NCBI GenBank assembly: GCA_947623775.1
Contig: CANQHL010000012.1
Coordinates: forward strand, 1 to 24,795
Length of the DNA: 24,795 bases
Source: an uncultured Clostridia bacterium
Lineage (GTDB): Bacteria; Bacillota; Clostridia; Christensenellales; UBA1242
Direction: 5' to 3'
Part shown: piece by piece, positions 7,667 through 14,450 of the stretch
Layout: each line of letters starts with the position of its first letter
Position numbering within the stretch: position 1 is the first letter of the stretch
The notes under the pieces: model-generated
What the model was told of the DNA's origin: nothing
Seen by the model: the letters and a program-made list of their open reading frames with translations, nothing else
Database searches by the model: none
Made by a program: the position numbers and the translations under genes

Positions 7667-7695
7667 TTGATTTTTGAGCCAATAGATGCTATAAT
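7667..7695 (+). promoter_or_regulatory. Sigma-A promoter of rpmB
   Basis: TTGATT (7667-7672), 17 bp, TATAAT (7690-7695, perfect consensus) with an extended -10 TG at 7687-7688. The leader is about 33 nt. Confidence 0.7.
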
Positions 7696-7734
7696 GCTAA
7701 AGCATGAATTAATTTTTTGTATGGAGGAATAGTT

Positions 7735-7917
7735 ATGAGCAGAGTATGTGAAATATGCGGAAGAGGCAAAATGGCCGGCAAAAATGTTTCTTTTTCAAAT
7801 AAAAAATATAACAGAAAATATGATCTCAATCTTCAGAAAACAACAATTGAAGTTGACGGAAAGGAGCAAACAGTAACCGCCTGCACAAAGTGTATAAGAA
7901 CTTTAAAGAAAGCATAA
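7735..7917 (+). CDS. rpmB: 50S ribosomal protein L28 (zinc-binding type)
   Basis: The 60-aa product is a complete L28. It begins MSRVCEICGRGKMAGKNVS, with four zinc-ligand cysteines in two CxxC pairs (5/8 and 50/53), so it is the zinc-containing form, whose cysteine-free paralogues are often induced by zinc limitation. I chose the ATG at 7735, with ATGGAGG positioned seven bases upstream. The longer in-frame reading to 7717 has no ribosome site and does not match the family. It has its own promoter and terminator and is therefore monocistronic. Confidence 0.95.
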   Translation: MSRVCEICGRGKMAGKNVSFSNKKYNRKYDLNLQKTTIEVDGKEQTVTACTKCIRTLKKA

Positions 7918-7922
7918 ATAAT

Positions 7923-7946
7923 GCGACTTTTAGAGTCGCTTTTTTA
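7923..7946 (+). terminator. Rho-independent terminator of rpmB
   Basis: Stem GCGACT (7923-7928) with AGTCGC (7934-7939), a 5-nt loop and seven T directly after. It begins five bases after the rpmB stop. Confidence 0.9.
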
Positions 7947-8030
7947 TTGCCAACATAAAGAAAAGTGTTTCGATAAATGCAACAAGTAAAATTATCTTTC
8001 AATTTGGTCACGAAATTTTTCTTAAATCTG

Positions 8031-8057
8031 AGACGAACTAGAGTTTGTCTTTTTTTA
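8031..8057 (+). terminator. Orphan plus-strand rho-independent terminator
   Basis: Stem AGACGAAC (8031-8038) with GTTTGTCT (8043-8050), a 4-nt loop and a run of six or more T. No gene lies between this and the rpmB terminator 85 bases upstream. It is a backup terminator or the 3' end of a small RNA. Confidence 0.7.
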
Positions 8058-8095
8058 TTGCCCCAATTTTATATAACTTTTTTGCAAGCAACAAA

Positions 8096-8125
8096 GTCTC
8101 TCATGCCAATAAAATCATGAGAGAC
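8096..8125. other. Perfect 10-bp stem-loop downstream of feoB
   Basis: GTCTCTCATG (8096-8105) pairs with CATGAGAGAC (8116-8125). On the minus strand it is followed only by TTTGTTG, so it is a weak terminator or an mRNA 3'-end stabiliser for feoB rather than a classical terminator. Confidence 0.5.
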
Positions 8126-8283
8126 ATCTTAATTTACACAAAATTATTATGTAATTTTAATTTGCCTTTTTGCAAAATTTTCGCAAGAAAAAGGACAGCC
8201 ATTTAGGTGCTTTTATGCAAATTATTTTAAATTTTTCCTGTTGTTTTTCCATATTACTTTTTATTCAAAATCATTAGAAAAGG

Positions 8284-10362
8284 TTACTTCCTTTTGCAAT
8301 CTTTATTGCAGTTATTCCCAAACGGACACCCTTTTTTGCCAACAAATTTTTTGTAAATCACAACGCTTGAAAGAGCAATCATTGTCAAAACCCCGCAAAA
8401 CAGTATAACCGGCAAAACACCAAAACATTCAACGGCAAGAGAAATATGATACACCATAAAAGCAAGAAAATAGGCAATCAAAAACTCTATCAATGCTCCG
8501 ATAGCAAGCCACTTTTTGCCCACTTCCTTACCCAAAATGGAAATGGAGGAAATGCAAGGAAAGTACAAGAGGCAAAATACAAGAAAACTTGCCACCGAAC
8601 TTCCGCTTGCAAAATAAACGGCGGAAGAACTACATTTTGTCGATTGCCCAATCGCTTCAAAACTTGCTTTATCCACACCGTTCAACAATGCTATTGACGA
8701 CACAATCACTTCCTTTGCGACAATGCCGGCAAGTAGTGCCGACGAGATTCCCCAAGACTTAAAACCAAGTGGAATAAAAATCGGCGAAATGATTTTGCCC
8801 ACCGTTTCCAAAATGCTCACACCGCCATTAACTCCTGTGTAGGCAAAAGTGATTGTGAAATTTGAAAGCAACCAGACAACCACATTCATCGCAAGAATGA
8901 GTGAGCCAACTCGGAAAACAAAATCTTTTATATTTCCCCCAAGCACTTTTAATGTACGTTTAATGTCCATCATTCTATATTCGGGGAACTCCAAGATGAA
9001 AGATTGTTCCTTGCTTTTTAAAATCGTTTTTTCAAAGATATAACTCATTATCACGGCAATAACCACGCCGAGAAGATATAGCCCGATGATTACAAATATG
9101 TTTTTAGCCCCAAAGAACGCCCCACCCAGTACTGCATATACCGGGAATTTTGCCGAACAACTCATATATGGCGTAAGCAGAGCGGTTTTGATTTTGGAAT
9201 TTTTATCGTCCATATTTCTTGCCGTCAAAATTGCAGAAGTAGAGCAGCCAAAACCCATTAAAAGCGTGTATACACTTTTGCCTGAAAGCCCGACTTTGCC
9301 AAGAATATCTTCACTGATAAACGCAACCCGTGAAAGATAGCCACTTTCCTCCATTAATGAAAGAAACAAAAGCAGCAACGCCACCTGTGGCAAAAAGGAT
9401 AATACAGAGCCCACTCCACCAACAATTGCAACCTCGGCGAGGCTATAAACCCAAGACGCCTCCCCAAACGCCTTTGCAGTTACACCCAGCAGAGGATTTG
9501 CGACAAACTTTGTCAAGAGAAAATTCAAACCATCACTTAAATATGCCCCGACTGAGAAAAAAGTCAAATAAAATATCAAAGCAAGAACGCAAAGAAATAT
9601 CGGAATGGCAAGAAATCTGTTGAGAAAGATGCTGTCAAGTTTAGACTTCCCATACACTTTCAAATTTTTACCGAAACAAGCGTTGCCAATTTGCTCGATG
9701 TAATTATATCTTGCACTTGCCACCTGTTCGACAAGTCCAAACGTGGCATTGGCACCCAGTATTTTTTTTACTGTTTCATCATCTTCCAGAAGTTTGATTT
9801 TGTAAAAAAGCGGCTTATCTTTAGCGTATGGAATTGCTTTTTCAAGCGGAAGAGTTTTCACATATGGCAAAATGTAATCCTTGCTTTTATAGTTTAATAT
9901 GGCATCATTCAACATTGCCATATCAGCCTTTTTCTTTGCCACAATTTTGACAACCTTAACACCGAGCATTTTCTCGAGTTTTGCGGTATCAATTTTAAAA
10001 ATCGGTCTTTTATCAATTTGGTTTATCACCAAAATTATAGGTTTGCCAAGTTCCATAAGTGACAATGTCAGGTATAGGTTTCGCCTCAAATTGCTAGCAT
10101 CACAAATATTGACAACAACGTCAACATCTTTTTGAAGCAGATAGTTTAAACTTACTTCTTCCTCATAACTCATCGGCGAAAGGGAATAAAGCCCCGGCAA
10201 GTCAACAAGTTTGATTTCCTTTTCGTTATATTTATACACTTTCGCCTTTTCTTCAACTGTGACGCCATGCCAATTGCCAATGTGTTCATTCGAGTGGGTC
10301 AAATTGTTGAAAAGCGTGGTTTTGCCCGTGTTTGGATTTCCTATCAATGCAACATTTATCAT
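8284..10362 (-). CDS. feoB: Ferrous iron transport protein FeoB
   Basis: The 692-aa protein has the full FeoB layout. The N-terminal cytosolic G domain carries G1 GNPNTGKT at 8-15, switch I around NWHGVTVEE at 30-38, G3 DLPG at 54-57 and G4 NQID at 114-117. A helical spacer leads to a polytopic membrane domain with the two Gate regions, and the C-terminus is Cys-rich (CPFGNNCNKDCKRK). It imports Fe2+ across the cytoplasmic membrane. Switch I has His where many FeoB proteins have Pro (W-P-G-V-T). The start is the ATG at 10362, four bases after the feoA TGA, with a GGGGTGAGG ribosome site over that stop. An upstream TTG at 10377 is an unneeded extension. Confidence 0.95.
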   Translation of the reverse strand: MINVALIGNPNTGKTTLFNNLTHSNEHIGNWHGVTVEEKAKVYKYNEKEIKLVDLPGLYSLSPMSYEEEVSLNYLLQKDVDVVVNICDASNLRRNLYLTLSLMELGKPIILVINQIDKRPIFKIDTAKLEKMLGVKVVKIVAKKKADMAMLNDAILNYKSKDYILPYVKTLPLEKAIPYAKDKPLFYKIKLLEDDETVKKILGANATFGLVEQVASARYNYIEQIGNACFGKNLKVYGKSKLDSIFLNRFLAIPIFLCVLALIFYLTFFSVGAYLSDGLNFLLTKFVANPLLGVTAKAFGEASWVYSLAEVAIVGGVGSVLSFLPQVALLLLFLSLMEESGYLSRVAFISEDILGKVGLSGKSVYTLLMGFGCSTSAILTARNMDDKNSKIKTALLTPYMSCSAKFPVYAVLGGAFFGAKNIFVIIGLYLLGVVIAVIMSYIFEKTILKSKEQSFILEFPEYRMMDIKRTLKVLGGNIKDFVFRVGSLILAMNVVVWLLSNFTITFAYTGVNGGVSILETVGKIISPIFIPLGFKSWGISSALLAGIVAKEVIVSSIALLNGVDKASFEAIGQSTKCSSSAVYFASGSSVASFLVFCLLYFPCISSISILGKEVGKKWLAIGALIEFLIAYFLAFMVYHISLAVECFGVLPVILFCGVLTMIALSSVVIYKKFVGKKGCPFGNNCNKDCKRK

Positions 10363-10366
10363 ACCC

Positions 10367-10594
10367 TCACCCCACAATCACTAGAGCGGCAATTTCCCTT
10401 TTGACCGATAAAACATACCCTCTTATTTCCACCAAAAAGGCGTGAGAAAGAAGCGAGCGGCGAACAAGTTTCACATTTTGTCCTTGTGTAAATCCAAGTT
10501 CCAGCAATCGACGTTTTAACTTCAATGAGGCGGAAGGAGAAATGCTTTCAATCTTTCCCTCACCGCCTATTTTCAATTCACTCATGAGTTTCAT
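10367..10594 (-). CDS. feoA: Ferrous iron transport protein FeoA (SH3-like)
   Basis: The 75-aa protein matches the FeoA SH3-like domain. It has KLKRRLLELGFTQGQNVKLV in the middle and ends AFLVEIRGYVLSVKREIAAL, the typical five-strand barrel. It is thought to bind the cytosolic part of FeoB and support Fe2+ uptake. It lies immediately upstream of feoB with a 4-bp gap. The first ATG (10594) and a second in-frame ATG (10585) both lack a Shine-Dalgarno. TAAAAT at 10601-10606 sits six bases from the first ATG, so a leaderless start is possible. I saw no convincing Fur box or -35 element. Confidence 0.93.
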   Translation of the reverse strand: MKLMSELKIGGEGKIESISPSASLKLKRRLLELGFTQGQNVKLVRRSLLSHAFLVEIRGYVLSVKREIAALVIVG

Positions 10595-10657
10595 AAAAAT
10601 ATTTTATTTGGCTAAAGGTGGCGGTATTACAAAATTTGAAAATATCGCTTTTTTTAT

Positions 10658-10685
10658 TTGATTTTTACCTTAAATATGCTAAAAT
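10658..10685 (+). promoter_or_regulatory. Candidate sigma-A promoter of nrdR
   Basis: TTGATT (10658-10663), 16 bp, TAAAAT (10680-10685), with an extended -10 TG at 10677-10678. The leader is about 17 nt and contains AAAGGAG at 10695-10701. Confidence 0.5.
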
Positions 10686-10708
10686 GTATTTATTAAAGGA
10701 GAAAATTT

Positions 10709-11152
10709 ATGAAATGTATTTATTGCGGTGCAGAAGAAAGCAAGGTGCTTGATAGCAGAAATAGTGATGAGACAAATTCAATAAGGAGACGTAGAGAGTG
10801 CCTTGTATGCGGAAGAAGATTCACCACATATGAGACAATTGAAACCACCCCTATTTTGGTTATAAAAAATGATGGTTCACGCCAATCATTCTCTGCGGAG
10901 AAATTAAAAGCGGGAATTATAAAGGCATGCGAAAAACGTCCAGTCAGCATGAGCCAAATTGAAAACATTGTTTCAACAATTGAAAAACAACTTCAAAACA
11001 AACTCACTCAGGAAGTTAAATCATCCACTCTTGGTGAAATGGTTATGGACGCACTCAAAGGCCTTGACGAGGTTGCATATGTTCGGTTTGCGTCTGTTTA
11101 TCGTCAATTTAAAGACCTTGAAAGTTTCAAAAAGTTGCTTGACAATATGTAA
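10709..11152 (+). CDS. nrdR: Transcriptional repressor NrdR
   Basis: The 147-aa protein is full length. The N-terminal zinc ribbon uses Cys3, Cys6, Cys31 and Cys34 and contains RRRRECLVCGRRFTTYE. An ATP-cone domain follows (about 47-137, ILVIKNDGSRQSFSAEKL onward), then the family ending YVRFASVYRQFKDLESF. NrdR senses the dATP/ATP balance and represses ribonucleotide reductase genes by binding paired NrdR boxes; none of those targets is in this window. The start is set by AAAGGAG seven bases upstream. It is divergent from feoA and ends convergent with the ylmC-like gene. An nrdR position near sigG and ylmC is common in Clostridia. Confidence 0.97.
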   Translation: MKCIYCGAEESKVLDSRNSDETNSIRRRRECLVCGRRFTTYETIETTPILVIKNDGSRQSFSAEKLKAGIIKACEKRPVSMSQIENIVSTIEKQLQNKLTQEVKSSTLGEMVMDALKGLDEVAYVRFASVYRQFKDLESFKKLLDNM

Positions 11153-11173
11153 ATTCACTTGAAAGTTTCAAAA
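11117..11173. repeat. Duplicated 16-bp palindromic element at the end of nrdR
   Basis: CTTGAAAGTTTCAAAA occurs at 11117-11132 inside nrdR and again at 11158-11173 after its stop. The core TTGAAA-G-TTTCAA is a perfect inverted repeat. The second copy is flanked by GTAAAT (11149-11154) and ATTTAC, forming a longer hairpin that begins at the stop codon. Confidence 0.4.
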
Positions 11174-11247
11174 TTTACAAGACTACATATTAAATTAACT
11201 TTAAAATTGGCTAAAAACAAGTAGTCTCAATCTTAAAAGTTGTTAAC

Positions 11248-11303
11248 AAAAAAAGACATAAAAAATCTCAGCATTCAAAATGCTGAAAAATATGTCTTTT
11301 TTT
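11248..11303. terminator. Bidirectional terminator between nrdR and the ylmC-like gene
   Basis: The outer stem AAAAAAAGACATA (11248-11260) pairs with TATGTCTTTTTTT (11291-11303) and the inner stem CAGCATT (11269-11275) with AATGCTG (11279-11285). T runs follow on both strands, so it serves nrdR and the sigG/ylmC-like transcript. Confidence 0.85.
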
Positions 11304-11308
11304 ATGCG

Positions 11309-11602
11309 TCAATCTTTCTTGTCCTCTCCCTGCGTCAACACAAAAGGATTTGCCGGAACGCCTTGCTCGGGGAGTTCAACCAAAATGGTATCCTCACCTA
11401 TTCGTACAATGCAACCATAAGGTATAAATAATTGGTTGGAGTTTTTAAAAATGTTCCAACCCGTTTTTTCACCCGGCAACATAAGTCCCAGAATTCTTGC
11501 AGAATTTAAATCAAAGACAAGATCGACAATATGTCCCAGCCTTTTACCGTCTAGGACATTTACAACTTCTTTGCATCTTAATTCAAGAAATGAGCTTTCC
11601 AC
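11309..11602 (-). CDS. YlmC/YmxH family sporulation-associated PRC-barrel protein
   Basis: The 97-aa protein has a PRC-barrel. LELRCKEVVNVLDGKRLGHI near the N-terminus is the family hallmark, followed by DLVFDLNSARILGLMLPG and a strand IPYGCIVRIGEDTILVEL. The C-terminus is a short charged tail. The YlmC/YmxH family sits next to sigG in Bacillus and Clostridia, as here. Its biochemical role is not established. The start is a GTG at 11602; an ATG two bases upstream is out of frame. No Shine-Dalgarno is visible, and the gap to sigG is 38 bp, so it is probably translated from the sigG message. Confidence 0.85.
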   Translation of the reverse strand: MESSFLELRCKEVVNVLDGKRLGHIVDLVFDLNSARILGLMLPGEKTGWNIFKNSNQLFIPYGCIVRIGEDTILVELPEQGVPANPFVLTQGEDKKD

Positions 11603-11640
11603 ATGATAGATTTATGCAATTAAACAACAAAAAATGACAA

Positions 11641-12414
11641 CTAAATCAAAAATTCTTTAATCACTTTCAACGCATTCTTTTCAAGCCTTGAAACTTGTGC
11701 CTGGCTTATGCCTATTTCTTGCGAAACTTCAGTTTGAGTTTTCCCGACATAATATCTCATCATCAATATTTCTCGTTCCCTTGGTGAAAGCGTTTTTATG
11801 GCATCTTTTATGGAAAGATTTTCAAAAATATTTTCATCGGTGTTTTTTGTGTCGGCAATTTGGTCCAAAAGGTGGATTGTGTCGGCACCATCAGTGTAAA
11901 CAGGGTCGTTTAATGATAACGTATCACTTATTGCATCAAGGGCAAATGTCACATTTTTCACCGGCATATCTATTTTTGAGGCAATTTGCTCAATAGTCGG
12001 CTCTTCAAAAGAATTTTTTGACAACTCCTCTTTTGCTTGCAACGCCTTATATGCAATATCACGCAGTGAGCGAGACACTCGAACAGAACTGTTGTCTCTT
12101 AAATATCTTCTTATTTCCCCGACAATCATAGGCACGGCATAAGTTGAAAATTTCACATTTAAACTGTTGTCAAAATTGTCAATGGCCTTTAAAAGACCAA
12201 CGCAGCCTACTTGAAACATATCATCGGCTCTACCACCCTTTCCGCAAAAGCGATGAACAACTGACAAAACCAGCCTCAAATTTGCGATAATAAATTGTTC
12301 ACGGGCATTTTCATCTCCAAGTTTAACTTTTATCATAAGTTCTTCCATATCCTTGCCGGAAAGTTTAGGAAGTTTGGCGGTGTCGACCCCCGCAATACTA
12401 ACTCTTGACGACAT
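11641..12414 (-). CDS. sigG: RNA polymerase sporulation sigma factor SigG
   Basis: The 257-aa protein is a complete forespore sigma factor. Its N-terminus (VSIAGVDTAKLPKL) is the SigG signature. Region 2 contains ANLRLVLSVVHRF, DDMFQVGCVGLLKAIDNFD and KFSTYAVPMIVGEIRRYL, region 3 covers the middle, and region 4 has LSPREREILMMRYYVGKTQ with a helix-turn-helix TEVSQEIGISQAQVSRLEKN. SigG directs late forespore transcription after engulfment. AAGGAGG lies five bases before the ATG. It is the second sigma gene downstream of spoIIGA-sigE, separated from sigE by its own terminator and a 250-bp gap, and a forespore-type promoter candidate precedes it. Confidence 0.95.
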   Translation of the reverse strand: MSSRVSIAGVDTAKLPKLSGKDMEELMIKVKLGDENAREQFIIANLRLVLSVVHRFCGKGGRADDMFQVGCVGLLKAIDNFDNSLNVKFSTYAVPMIVGEIRRYLRDNSSVRVSRSLRDIAYKALQAKEELSKNSFEEPTIEQIASKIDMPVKNVTFALDAISDTLSLNDPVYTDGADTIHLLDQIADTKNTDENIFENLSIKDAIKTLSPREREILMMRYYVGKTQTEVSQEIGISQAQVSRLEKNALKVIKEFLI

Positions 12415-12437
12415 AGATTCCTCCTTAGATATGAAAA

Positions 12438-12467
12438 TATAATTTTCAAAGAGGACAATTTTTATAC
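12438..12467 (-). promoter_or_regulatory. Candidate SigmaF/SigmaG-type promoter of sigG
   Basis: On the minus strand GTATA (12463-12467), 15 bp, then GAAAATTATA (12438-12447). This resembles the forespore consensus GYwTA-N15-GGnnAnAmTw with mismatches in the -10. Its position, about 24 bases before the sigG ATG, fits the known SigmaF control of sigG. Confidence 0.4.
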
Positions 12468-12521
12468 CATGCCGACAAAAATTGCCAAAGAATTTTCAAA
12501 AAGTAATTGTTTTACATTTTT

Positions 12522-12623
12522 ATGAAATCAGACGGCTTGCCTTACCGGTCACCATACGAAATCTGTATTGCCTGCTATAATGGAAGTCCAAGCGGAACGG
12601 GCAAAACTGTTGAGTGCTCACGG
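12522..12623. other. GC-rich island of unknown nature between sigG and sigE
   Basis: This segment is about 46% GC, well above its flanks. A plus-strand frame opens at ATG 12522 and runs to TAA 12666-12668 (48 residues, with CIAC and a later VEC, through the sigE terminator), but it has no ribosome site. The minus strand is also open for 34 codons here. Short complementary pieces (CTTGCC, ATTGCC and GGGCAA) allow stem pairing. I cannot tell whether it is a structured RNA, a short dispersed repeat or a small gene. Confidence 0.35.
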
Positions 12624-12655
12624 AAAAAAGGGCTTAGAATTTTAATAATAAGCCC
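12624..12655 (-). terminator. Rho-independent terminator of spoIIGA-sigE
   Basis: On the minus strand GGGCTTA (12649-12655) pairs with TAAGCCC (12630-12636), followed by six T (12624-12629). It begins nine bases after the sigE stop and separates sigE from sigG transcription. Confidence 0.85.
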
Positions 12656-12664
12656 AACAGAAAT

Positions 12665-13396
12665 TTAATTTAAAAATTGTTTTTCGAGTTCGTTTTTCAT
12701 ATCAAATAAAATCTTCTTTTCAAGACGCGAAATATAACTTTGGCTTATCCCCAATTTGTCCGCAACCTCTCTTTGCGTCAACTCCTGTTGTCCCATAAGT
12801 CCATATCTCAAAATCATTATTTCCCGCTCGCGGCTGTTTAAATGAGATATAAGTTGTCCGACAATTTGTTTGTCACCTGGTTCATCTATCGTTGAAGAAA
12901 TTATATCATCTTCACTTGGAATAATGTCGGCAAGCACAAGTTGATTGCCGTCGAAATCTTCACTGAGCGGTTTGTCAAGAGACAAATCATTTTTTATTTT
13001 GCTTGTCTTACGAATTTGCATCAAAATTTCATTTTCAATACAACGTGAAGCGTATGTTGCAAGCCTTATATTCTTGTCAATTTTAAATGTTCTAACCGCT
13101 TTAATAAGCCCGATTGCCCCCGTTGAAATAAGGTCCTCATATTCAAGGTTTGAATTCTCAAATTTCCTTGCAATATATGCCACAAGCCGCAAATTGTGTT
13201 CAATCAGCCTTTCTGTTGCCCGAACATCTCCCTGTTCTTTCAGTTCCAGAAGCCGCATTTCCTCTTCACTATCAAGTGGCGGCAGAAATTCCTCATTACC
13301 GCAAACATATGCAACAATATTTTTTGACCTCAGTAAATTGTCCTTGTTGAAAAGTTCATAAAAAAATTTTTTGATTTTAAATATTAATTTATTCAT
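12665..13396 (-). CDS. sigE: RNA polymerase sporulation sigma factor SigE (pro-form)
   Basis: The 243-aa protein is a mother-cell sigma factor precursor. The first 30 residues or so (MNKLIFKIKKFFYELF, amphipathic and basic) form the membrane-binding pro-sequence that SpoIIGA removes, ending near YVCGNEEFLPPL at 30-41. Region 2 has EHNLRLVAYIARKFE, EDLISTGAIGLIKAVRTF and RLATYASRCIENEILMQIR. Region 4 has LNSREREIMILRYGLMGQ and REVADKLGISQSYISRLEK. SigE drives early mother-cell sporulation genes. AGAGG lies seven bases before the ATG. It is 67 bp downstream of spoIIGA, its usual operon partner, and ends in its own terminator. Confidence 0.96.
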   Translation of the reverse strand: MNKLIFKIKKFFYELFNKDNLLRSKNIVAYVCGNEEFLPPLDSEEEMRLLELKEQGDVRATERLIEHNLRLVAYIARKFENSNLEYEDLISTGAIGLIKAVRTFKIDKNIRLATYASRCIENEILMQIRKTSKIKNDLSLDKPLSEDFDGNQLVLADIIPSEDDIISSTIDEPGDKQIVGQLISHLNSREREIMILRYGLMGQQELTQREVADKLGISQSYISRLEKKILFDMKNELEKQFLN

Positions 13397-13463
13397 AAAA
13401 AACCTCTAAAAAATATTTTCCATCTAAAAGTGTTTGATTCAAGAATAAAATGGTGATAAAAAG

Positions 13464-14258
13464 TTACGAATAATCGCAATGCAAAAGAACGTTTTTTCCG
13501 AAACTTTTTTCAAAGCCGGAGAAACTTAAACCGAGCGAGGCATTTTTATAGCATTTTTCTTCGACTTTCAACTCATCGACCGTAAACACCAACATGCTTG
13601 TCCCTCTTCCTATACTATTTATTTTTATGTAGTGACCATTTTTAATAGAACTTGAATTTATCTTTTTTGTTAAAATTGCGAGACATGAAATATCTTTATA
13701 AAGTTTTGAAAAGACATCAAAGTTGATGAGAACTATAGGCTTGTTTGTTATGGTGTCGTAAAGCACATTGCCACTGTCCAAATAGCCCTCTTCCTCAATC
13801 AAATTTTTTCCATCTTTGATTTTCAACTTATACACAAAATTGTCAAGTTTCTTTTTTCGGAAAATTATTTTTTGTGCGAAGTAATAAACGAGGTAAGTTA
13901 TTAAACATATGATTGCCACCACAAAAAGAGGAAAATCACCAAACAACTCTTTTATGGCAAAACATGCCCCGCCATACACAAATCCCGACAGAAAGAACAC
14001 GGCAAAAATGAGTGATAAGTTTTTGAAAGATGAATATTTAAAGGAGATTAAAATCATAATACATGAGGTAAAAAGCACAACTAAAATTTTCAAAAAGGCG
14101 TTTAATTTGAAAATGGGTGCGATAACAGAGATTGCCACCCCGACAAGACTTGACAAAATCATTAACCTTGCCCTGCAAGTAAAAAACGAAGTTGTTTTTA
14201 AAATAAGGAAATTTAAAAACAGCCCGACAAGTATAGTTTCCTCAAGAACTATCTTCAA
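13464..14258 (-). CDS. spoIIGA: Sigma-E processing peptidase SpoIIGA
   Basis: The 264-aa protein has an N-terminal half of about five hydrophobic segments (residues 1-135) and a C-terminal aspartyl-protease domain with the catalytic motif LDSGNVLYDTITNKPIVL starting at 160. Asp161 corresponds to the active Asp of SpoIIGA, which acts as a dimer in the septal membrane to cleave pro-SigmaE. It is shorter than the roughly 309-residue Bacillus protein, mainly in loops and the C-terminus. The start is a TTG at 14258, since an in-frame TGA two codons upstream (14262-14264) rules out any longer start; GAGGTG lies four bases before it. It is directly upstream of its substrate gene sigE. Confidence 0.92.
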   Translation of the reverse strand: MKIVLEETILVGLFLNFLILKTTSFFTCRARLMILSSLVGVAISVIAPIFKLNAFLKILVVLFTSCIMILISFKYSSFKNLSLIFAVFFLSGFVYGGACFAIKELFGDFPLFVVAIICLITYLVYYFAQKIIFRKKKLDNFVYKLKIKDGKNLIEEEGYLDSGNVLYDTITNKPIVLINFDVFSKLYKDISCLAILTKKINSSSIKNGHYIKINSIGRGTSMLVFTVDELKVEEKCYKNASLGLSFSGFEKSFGKNVLLHCDYS

Positions 14259-14276
14259 TCTTCACCTCGCAAAGGG

Positions 14277-14305
14277 AGTTTACCATATTTGAATGGCAAT
14301 TTCAA
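14277..14305 (-). promoter_or_regulatory. Candidate sigma-A promoter of spoIIGA-sigE
   Basis: On the minus strand TTGAAA (14300-14305), 17 bp, TAAACT (14277-14282) with a TG just upstream of the -10. The leader would be about 12 nt. Confidence 0.4.
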
Positions 14306-14323
14306 ACTTAAAAAATGAGGATT

Positions 14324-14332
14324 ATTGTCAGA
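14324..14332 (+). promoter_or_regulatory. Possible Spo0A box upstream of spoIIGA
   Basis: ATTGTCAGA matches seven of nine positions of the 0A-box TTTGTCRAA. It lies about 55-60 bases upstream of the predicted spoIIGA start site, where Spo0A sites occur in the Bacillus spoIIG promoter. A weaker TTTGTC match lies on the minus strand near 14353-14358. Confidence 0.3.
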
Positions 14333-14401
14333 ATAAAGATTAAAGTAGCGAAGACAAATTTTGCGTGTTTCCGGCTAATTAAAATTGCAAAATTAATTTG
14401 C

Positions 14402-14430
14402 TTGACATCACAATATACACGTGATATACT
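14402..14430 (+). promoter_or_regulatory. Strong sigma-A promoter of the 172-aa gene and lipoprotein
   Basis: TTGACA (14402-14407, perfect), 17 bp, TATACT (14425-14430), with an extended -10 TG at 14422-14423. This is the closest match to consensus in the window. The spacer includes the palindrome CACGTG (14418-14423) inside ATACACGTGATAT, a possible operator. The leader is about 14 nt. Confidence 0.7.
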
Positions 14431-14450
14431 TTTAATATTAGGAGAAAAAT

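Larger units (their letters stand above)
7947..8283. other. Gene-free region between rpmB and feoB with several hairpins
   Basis: No credible open reading frame is present on either strand. The region holds a second plus-strand terminator (8031-8056), a 10-bp stem-loop (8096-8125), and an imperfect inverted repeat around 8165-8197 (CCTTTTTGC facing GCAAGAAAAAGG). The rest is AT-rich and shows no feature I can name. Confidence 0.5.

Noticed and set aside
7717..7734. Longer start for rpmB
   Set aside because: It would read through the Shine-Dalgarno; L28 begins at MSRVCEICG.
8446..9623. Several plus-strand open frames within feoB
   Set aside because: All are antisense to conserved FeoB membrane segments and have shadow-type composition.
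10595..10660. Fur box controlling feoA-feoB
   Set aside because: No 19-bp GATAATnATTATC-like inverted repeat is visible in the feoA-nrdR gap.
12481..12630. SRP RNA, tmRNA, 6S RNA or a known riboswitch in the GC-rich island
   Set aside because: None of the conserved sequence cores of those RNAs that I know is present.
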